Shown: one piece after another, positions 60,194-64,000 of the stretch
How the letters are laid out: every line of letters begins with the position of its first letter
Numbering within the stretch: position 1 is the first letter of the stretch
Assembly: GCF_020886115.1 (NCBI RefSeq)
Contig: NZ_AP025185.1
Coordinates: 2,046,001-2,110,000, forward strand
Reading direction: 5' to 3'
Length of the DNA: 64,000 bases
Source of the DNA: Flavobacterium ammonificans
Lineage (GTDB): Bacteria > Bacteroidota > Bacteroidia > Flavobacteriales > Flavobacteriaceae
Program-made: the position numbers and the translations under genes
Notes under the pieces: generated by a model
What the model was told of the DNA's origin: nothing
What the model saw: the letters and a program-made list of their open reading frames with translations, nothing else
Databases searched by the model: none

Positions 60194-61027
60194 TTATTCC
60201 ACAGGGATAGACAAAATAGGAATTTCAAAATCTATTGTTAATTTTTTAGTCAAGCTTGGTTTGAAAAGTCCTTCAAAAAAACCTCTTTTATAGGGCAACA
60301 TAATCAATAAGTCTACTTCTTTGTACATTATAAAATCGGTAATTATTGCTTGGACATCATCGTCTTCAATAACAAAAAACTCAATAGGTTCTGATTTGTA
60401 TTCTTCTTTCCATGCGGCAATAGTAGCTTTAGTAACATCGGAATCTGAGGTTTTAACATACAAACACTTCACCTTTGCTTTGGCTTTGTGTGCCAATTGT
60501 AAAACCAATTCTAAAGCTTTTTTATCTTTAGCTCTAAAACGTGTAGTAAATCCAATTGTATTGATATTTTGAAAGGGCGCATCAGACGGAACACAAAAGA
60601 CAGGAATACCCGCATCTATAATTACTGAAGTGGCATTGGTTCCAATAAAAAAACTTTCCCAACCGGTCGCTCCCGAAGTTCCCATAACCACATAATCAAT
60701 TGATTCTTCCTTGATGGTTTCTTTTATATTGGAAACTAAATCACCTTGCTTGAGTCGATGAGACATTTTTATTTTATCTAAATGTTCCTTTTCAGCAATA
60801 GCCCTCAGTTTAGGAATTTCGTGCTTAAACATTTCAAATTGACTCAACTCAATTGAATTATATATTGTGATATAATTTTCAGGGAAAAATTGGTTATCAT
60901 AAATAGGTAACTCAAATGTGTGCAATAAAACTAGTTCGCCTTGAACCAATTTGGACCACTTTAATGCATGAACAAAAGCATTATGTGAAGCTTCAGAAAA
61001 ATCTGTTGGAAATAGAATCTTTTTCAT
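60194..61027 (-). CDS. Universal stress protein, two Usp domains
   Basis: 277 residues from the ATG at 61027 (MKKILFPTDFSEASHNAF); a farther in-frame ATG at 61069 would add 14 residues without similarity to the family. First UspA domain at 1-150 with the nucleotide loop VVMGTSGATGWESFFIGTNATSVI; second, divergent domain at 155-275 that lacks a full G-2x-G-9x-G motif, ending RGFFEGLFKPSLTKKLTIDF. Cytoplasmic ATP-binding stress protein; trigger unknown. Stand-alone minus-strand gene. Confidence 0.92.
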   Translation of the reverse strand: MKKILFPTDFSEASHNAFVHALKWSKLVQGELVLLHTFELPIYDNQFFPENYITIYNSIELSQFEMFKHEIPKLRAIAEKEHLDKIKMSHRLKQGDLVSNIKETIKEESIDYVVMGTSGATGWESFFIGTNATSVIIDAGIPVFCVPSDAPFQNINTIGFTTRFRAKDKKALELVLQLAHKAKAKVKCLYVKTSDSDVTKATIAAWKEEYKSEPIEFFVIEDDDVQAIITDFIMYKEVDLLIMLPYKRGFFEGLFKPSLTKKLTIDFEIPILSIPVE

Positions 61028-61169
61028 TTTTATTAGATTTATGTATTTATCTACCTCTAAGTTAGTCATAATTCATATCACTCAATATGATAATTATCAG
61101 TTATTTACAATTAAGCAATAAATAAAATCACACAAACAACAATATGAAAATAGAGAGCCAGAGTTTTAT

Positions 61170-61177
61170 TATCTTTG
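61170..61177 (+). promoter_or_regulatory. -7 element for mnmE
   Basis: TATCTTTG, 21 bases before the start codon, without a TTG at the -33 place. Confidence 0.45.
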
Positions 61178-61198
61178 TGACTTAGAAGAATCAAAAAA

Positions 61199-62599
61199 AT
61201 GATACAAAACGATGCTATTGTAGCCTTGGCAACCCCTTCGGGAGCGGGAGCAATTTCAATAATTAGGGTTTCTGGTCAAGACGCCATCCAAATTGGTGCT
61301 AGTGTGTTTAAATCTATCAAAAACAAGGATTTAAACCAACAAAAAACCCATACCTTACATTTAGGACATATTATTGACGAGAGTAAAACCTTGGACGAAG
61401 TTTTGATTTCTATTTTCAAAGGACCCAATTCGTACACAGGAGAAAACACAATAGAAATTTCCTGTCACGGATCTACTTATATTCAGCAACAAATTATTCA
61501 ATTATTACTTCGAAAAGGCTGTCGCATGGCCGATGCTGGCGAATTTACCTTACGAGCGTTCTTGAATGGAAAACTCGATTTATCTCAAGCCGAAGCAGTT
61601 GCGGATTTAATTTCGTCAGACAATGAAGCTTCACACCAAATTGCGATGAAACAAATGCGTGGAGGATTCTCTAACGAAATTGCCAAATTGCGTGAAGAAT
61701 TATTGAATTTTGCTTCGCTTATTGAATTGGAATTGGACTTTGCCGAAGAAGATGTAGAATTTGCTGACCGAACTCAATTTCATGAATTATTGAACCGAAT
61801 CGAGTTTGTTCTAAAAAGATTGATTGACTCTTTTGCGGTAGGTAACGTCATTAAAAACGGAATTCCTGTGGCTATTGTGGGCGAACCCAATGTAGGAAAA
61901 TCAACTTTGCTGAATGCGTTGTTGAACGAAGAACGTGCTATTGTTTCAGACATTGCTGGAACCACGCGCGACACCGTTGAAGACGAATTGAATATTGGCG
62001 GAATTGGATTTCGATTCATTGATACTGCTGGAATCCGAGAAACGAAAGATGTAGTGGAAAGCATTGGAATCCAAAAAACATTTGAAAAAATTGAACAAGC
62101 GCAAGTGGTTCTTTATTTATTTGAAAGTTTAAAGTTTAAAGTTTCAGGTTCTGAATATATTACTGAAATTGAAAAAGTTAAAAACAAATATCCGCTTAAA
62201 CCTCTAGTAATTGTAATCAATAAATCGGATTTAATTTCAGCTGAAGAAACACAAAGTTTGCTTCAACAACTTGAAAAATTACAGCTGAAACAAATTTTAA
62301 TCTCAGCCAAACAAAAAACGGGTATTGACGAACTGAAAAACACCTTGCTTTCTTTTGTCAATACAGGTGCTTTGCGTAATAATGAAACGATTGTGACCAA
62401 TACCCGTCATTATGATTCCTTACTCAAAGCTTTGGACGAAATTCAAAAAGTAAAATTTGGATTGGAATCCAACTTATCCAGTGATTTAATGGCTTTGGAT
62501 ATTAAAGAAGCCTTGTATCATTTCGGATTGATTACAGGACAAGTGACTAATGATGAGTTACTTGGAAATATATTTGCTAATTTTTGTATCGGGAAATAA
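61199..62599 (+). CDS. mnmE: tRNA uridine(34) 5-carboxymethylaminomethyl synthesis GTPase MnmE
   Basis: 466 residues. N-terminal folate-binding domain (IVALATPSGAGAISIIRVSG), helical domain, G domain with G1 GEPNVGKST at 227-235, G3 DTAGIRET, G4 NKSD, and the C-terminal FCIGK. With MnmG it modifies the wobble uridine of tRNAs. Between G3 and G4, at about residues 309-318, the frame crosses a low-complexity repeat (62126-62150, AGTTTAAAGTTTAAAGTTTC onward) giving SLKFKVSGS. The GTPase motifs are intact, so the loop insertion is probably tolerated. Confidence 0.97.
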   Translation: MIQNDAIVALATPSGAGAISIIRVSGQDAIQIGASVFKSIKNKDLNQQKTHTLHLGHIIDESKTLDEVLISIFKGPNSYTGENTIEISCHGSTYIQQQIIQLLLRKGCRMADAGEFTLRAFLNGKLDLSQAEAVADLISSDNEASHQIAMKQMRGGFSNEIAKLREELLNFASLIELELDFAEEDVEFADRTQFHELLNRIEFVLKRLIDSFAVGNVIKNGIPVAIVGEPNVGKSTLLNALLNEERAIVSDIAGTTRDTVEDELNIGGIGFRFIDTAGIRETKDVVESIGIQKTFEKIEQAQVVLYLFESLKFKVSGSEYITEIEKVKNKYPLKPLVIVINKSDLISAEETQSLLQQLEKLQLKQILISAKQKTGIDELKNTLLSFVNTGALRNNETIVTNTRHYDSLLKALDEIQKVKFGLESNLSSDLMALDIKEALYHFGLITGQVTNDELLGNIFANFCIGK

Positions 62600-62613
62600 A
62601 AACCCTATTTTTG
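62583..62613 (+). promoter_or_regulatory. Promoter of the GYF/coiled-coil gene
   Basis: TTTG (62583-62586), 19 bases, TATTTTTG (62606-62613); the -33 element is inside the end of mnmE. The leader would be about 10 bases. Confidence 0.6.
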
Positions 62614-62628
62614 AATATAAATTCACTC

Positions 62629-63348
62629 ATGAAAAAATATTTTTTACATAACGGAACCGAAAGCTCTGGACCATTTAGTTTTGACGAATTGAGAGCTATG
62701 AATATCACCAAAACCACTCCGGTTTGGTTTGAAGGAATGGAAAAATGGAAATATGCAAAAGATGTGGAAGAACTGTATGAATTAGTTGCCGTTACCCCAC
62801 CACCATTTCAAGTAGAAGAAAAAAGTATTCCTCAACCAACTCAAACGACTCAAACGACTTCAAACGCTACGTTTCTGGGTTTGTCTAAAAATACATTTAT
62901 TACGGTTATTGTCGTAATTGTTGTTGCTTCTACAATTGCTATCAATATTATTCAAAATAATCGAAGTGAAGAATTAGAAGCAAAAAATAAAAAAACAGAA
63001 ATTGAAAACAGACAATTTTTGTTACAACAAAAAGAAATAGAAGAACAAAAGAAATTAATCGAAGAACAACAATTAGCAGAAGAAGAACGGAATGCTAGAG
63101 ATAAAAAACAAGCTGCGATAGATCGTATTTCAGAAATTGAAAGCGAAATGGCCGTAATTAAAGATAATTTAGATACTGCTAAAGAAAAATTAGCAAAAGC
63201 TTCTAATTTCAAGGTATTACGAACATCCAATGAAAAATCAGAAGAAATAAAAAAGATACAATTGGAAATTGAATCGTTTGAAAAAGAATTAGAAGATTTA
63301 GAAGCCGAACAAAACCGATTGAATCTTGAATTGGATAAAATTAATTAA
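62629..63348 (+). CDS. GYF_2 (DUF4339) domain membrane protein with coiled coil
   Basis: 239 residues from the ATG at 62629; an in-frame ATG at 62584 overlaps mnmE and lies upstream of the likely transcript start. Residues 1-52 are a GYF_2 domain (KYFLHNGTESSGPFSFDELRAM, TPVWFEGMEKWKYA). A Pro/Thr-rich linker leads to one membrane helix (about 85-105, FITVIVVIVVASTIAINII), then a long charged coiled coil to the end. GYF_2 domains bind proline-rich peptides; the role here is unknown. Confidence 0.85.
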   Translation: MKKYFLHNGTESSGPFSFDELRAMNITKTTPVWFEGMEKWKYAKDVEELYELVAVTPPPFQVEEKSIPQPTQTTQTTSNATFLGLSKNTFITVIVVIVVASTIAINIIQNNRSEELEAKNKKTEIENRQFLLQQKEIEEQKKLIEEQQLAEEERNARDKKQAAIDRISEIESEMAVIKDNLDTAKEKLAKASNFKVLRTSNEKSEEIKKIQLEIESFEKELEDLEAEQNRLNLELDKIN

Positions 63349-63349
63349 T

Positions 63350-63730
63350 CTAATTGTCGAAATAATCCCCATCCACATAGAACCATGCTCCATTTTCAAA
63401 TACAAAACGGGAATGTTCATGATGAATCTGTGATTGATTTTCATCATCTATAAAATACGCTTTAAATGTAACAGTAGTTGGTGTCACATTAGTAATTTCT
63501 AATCGTTGCCATTGATTTTGTGTTGCCCAATCTAAAATGTCTTGCTTTGAATAAAGTGCCTGATGTGAGGGGGCTGTAGTTGCAATTAAATAATCGGCTT
63601 CTTTTAGTACATAGGCTACATAACGTGAACGCATTAACGCCTCAGCGGTAGTGGCAGCTTGCGTTCCTTCAATAATGGGCTGACAACATTGATTAAATAA
63701 AACTCCTGAACCACAATAACAATTATCCAT
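63350..63730 (-). CDS. YchJ-like (UPF0225) protein with SEC-C-type zinc motif
   Basis: 126 residues. N-terminal CYCGSGVLFNQCCQPII (C4, C6, C14, C15) is the SEC-C-type metal motif, followed by the conserved AEALMRSRYVAYVLKEADYLIATT and a NTF2-like beta fold ending RFVFENGAWFYVDGDY. YchJ has no proven function. Its stop is 1 base beyond the stop of the GYF gene, so the two converge without a terminator between them. It follows the 73-residue gene by 5 bases. Confidence 0.9.
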   Translation of the reverse strand: MDNCYCGSGVLFNQCCQPIIEGTQAATTAEALMRSRYVAYVLKEADYLIATTAPSHQALYSKQDILDWATQNQWQRLEITNVTPTTVTFKAYFIDDENQSQIHHEHSRFVFENGAWFYVDGDYFDN

Positions 63731-63735
63731 TAGTA

Positions 63736-63957
63736 TTAATTCAGTTCGTTAATTTTTTGATGCAATTGATTCAATAAGACTTGGTAGCGACTTATTTCAA
63801 TCAAATCAGCATCATCGTCAGAAAAATCAAGAAAATCATCCAGTTGCTGGCTAATTTCTACCAATTTATTATTGGCATCTTTACCGTTTTTGGCGGCAAT
63901 TAAATCAATTATTTTTTGCACTTCTTGTTGCAATAAATTAAAATCGTTCTGTTCCAT
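63736..63957 (-). CDS. Small helical protein of unknown function
   Basis: 73 residues, all helical and acidic (QQEVQKIIDLIAAKNGKDAN, DFLDFSDDDADLIEISRYQV). No motif I recognise. It lies 3 bases after the stop codon of the next partial gene and 5 bases before the YchJ-like gene, so it is likely translated from one message with both. Confidence 0.7.
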   Translation of the reverse strand: MEQNDFNLLQQEVQKIIDLIAAKNGKDANNKLVEISQQLDDFLDFSDDDADLIEISRYQVLLNQLHQKINELN

Positions 63958-63960
63958 ATC

Positions 63961-64000
63961 TTAATTAGTTGTTTCGTCTTGCTTGTTAGCGTTAAATTGC
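63961..64000 (-). CDS. C-terminal end of an unidentified gene (cut by window edge)
   Basis: The minus strand reads QFNANKQDETTN then TAA, open to the window edge. It has the tight spacing of an operon partner to the 73-residue gene. Thirteen codons are too few to name it. Confidence 0.45.
   Translation of the reverse strand, partial: QFNANKQDETTN

Overview
The window is a piece of the chromosome of a member of the Flavobacteriaceae, most likely a Flavobacterium. The evidence is the low-GC, AT-rich intergenic DNA; the gliding-motility genes gldF and gldG; a fused aspartate kinase/homoserine dehydrogenase; Bacteroidota-type promoters (TTG or TTTG, about 19 bases, then TAnnTTTG) in front of many genes; starts without Shine-Dalgarno sites; and 16S/23S sequences of Bacteroidota type. 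Genus is an inference from gene content and was not tested by alignment.

Layout. 1-3.9 kb, minus strand: an envelope/redox operon with an amidase, an MCE/MlaD protein and two Hdr-like Fe-S proteins, the last cut by the window edge. It diverges from lptD-ridA at 3.9-7.0 kb. 7.0-14.8 kb, minus strand: a BadF-type sugar kinase, gap, pfkA and a giant TamB. 14.9-20.7 kb, plus strand: a translation/RNA-modification cluster (tsaD, rsmE, a DUF4159 gene, a TrmH-like gene, an AI-2E transporter, a methyltransferase, a small secreted protein). 20.9-25.7 kb: a D-Ala-D-Ala dipeptidase, a TlpA-like thioredoxin, three tRNAs (Ser-Pro-Arg, minus strand), a thiolase and an NlpC/P60 peptidase. 25.8-32.5 kb: a TPR protein and gyrA (minus), clpC (plus). 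32.6-34.6 kb: phosphate transport (DUF47-PiT, minus). 34.9-40.6 kb: a threonine operon (leader peptide, thrA, thrB, thrC, a GNAT gene). 40.6-41.4 kb: nnrD. 41.6-47.5 kb, minus strand: a complete rrn operon (16S, tRNA-Ile, tRNA-Ala, 23S, 5S) with three tandem promoters and two tandem terminators. 47.9-55.1 kb: DUF4294, M42 peptidase, and a minus-strand row phoH, HAD, S9 peptidase, purC. 55.3-60.1 kb: a SAM hydrolase-like gene, a monooxygenase, gldF, gldG, dnaN. 60.2-64 kb: a universal stress protein, mnmE, a GYF/coiled-coil membrane protein, a YchJ-like protein, and two small or partial genes.

Most genes are conserved core genes; I see no prophage, insertion sequence, CRISPR array or defence island. 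The less ordinary content lies between the genes: (1) a 32-codon, threonine-rich leader ORF (13 Thr, seven in a row) just upstream of thrA, with its promoter so close that the transcript may begin at or very near the leader start codon; (2) direct TTAAC repeats with an 11-base period in place of the -33 element of the phosphate transporter promoter; (3) several families of small dispersed repeats, including one that forms the end of a monooxygenase coding sequence, one flanked by a 19-base direct duplication just after thrA, and a low-complexity repeat lying in frame in the mnmE G domain; (4) tamB with no ATG/GTG start and coding-like sequence upstream of its only TTG; (5) rRNA processing stems and triple rrn promoters that can be read directly.
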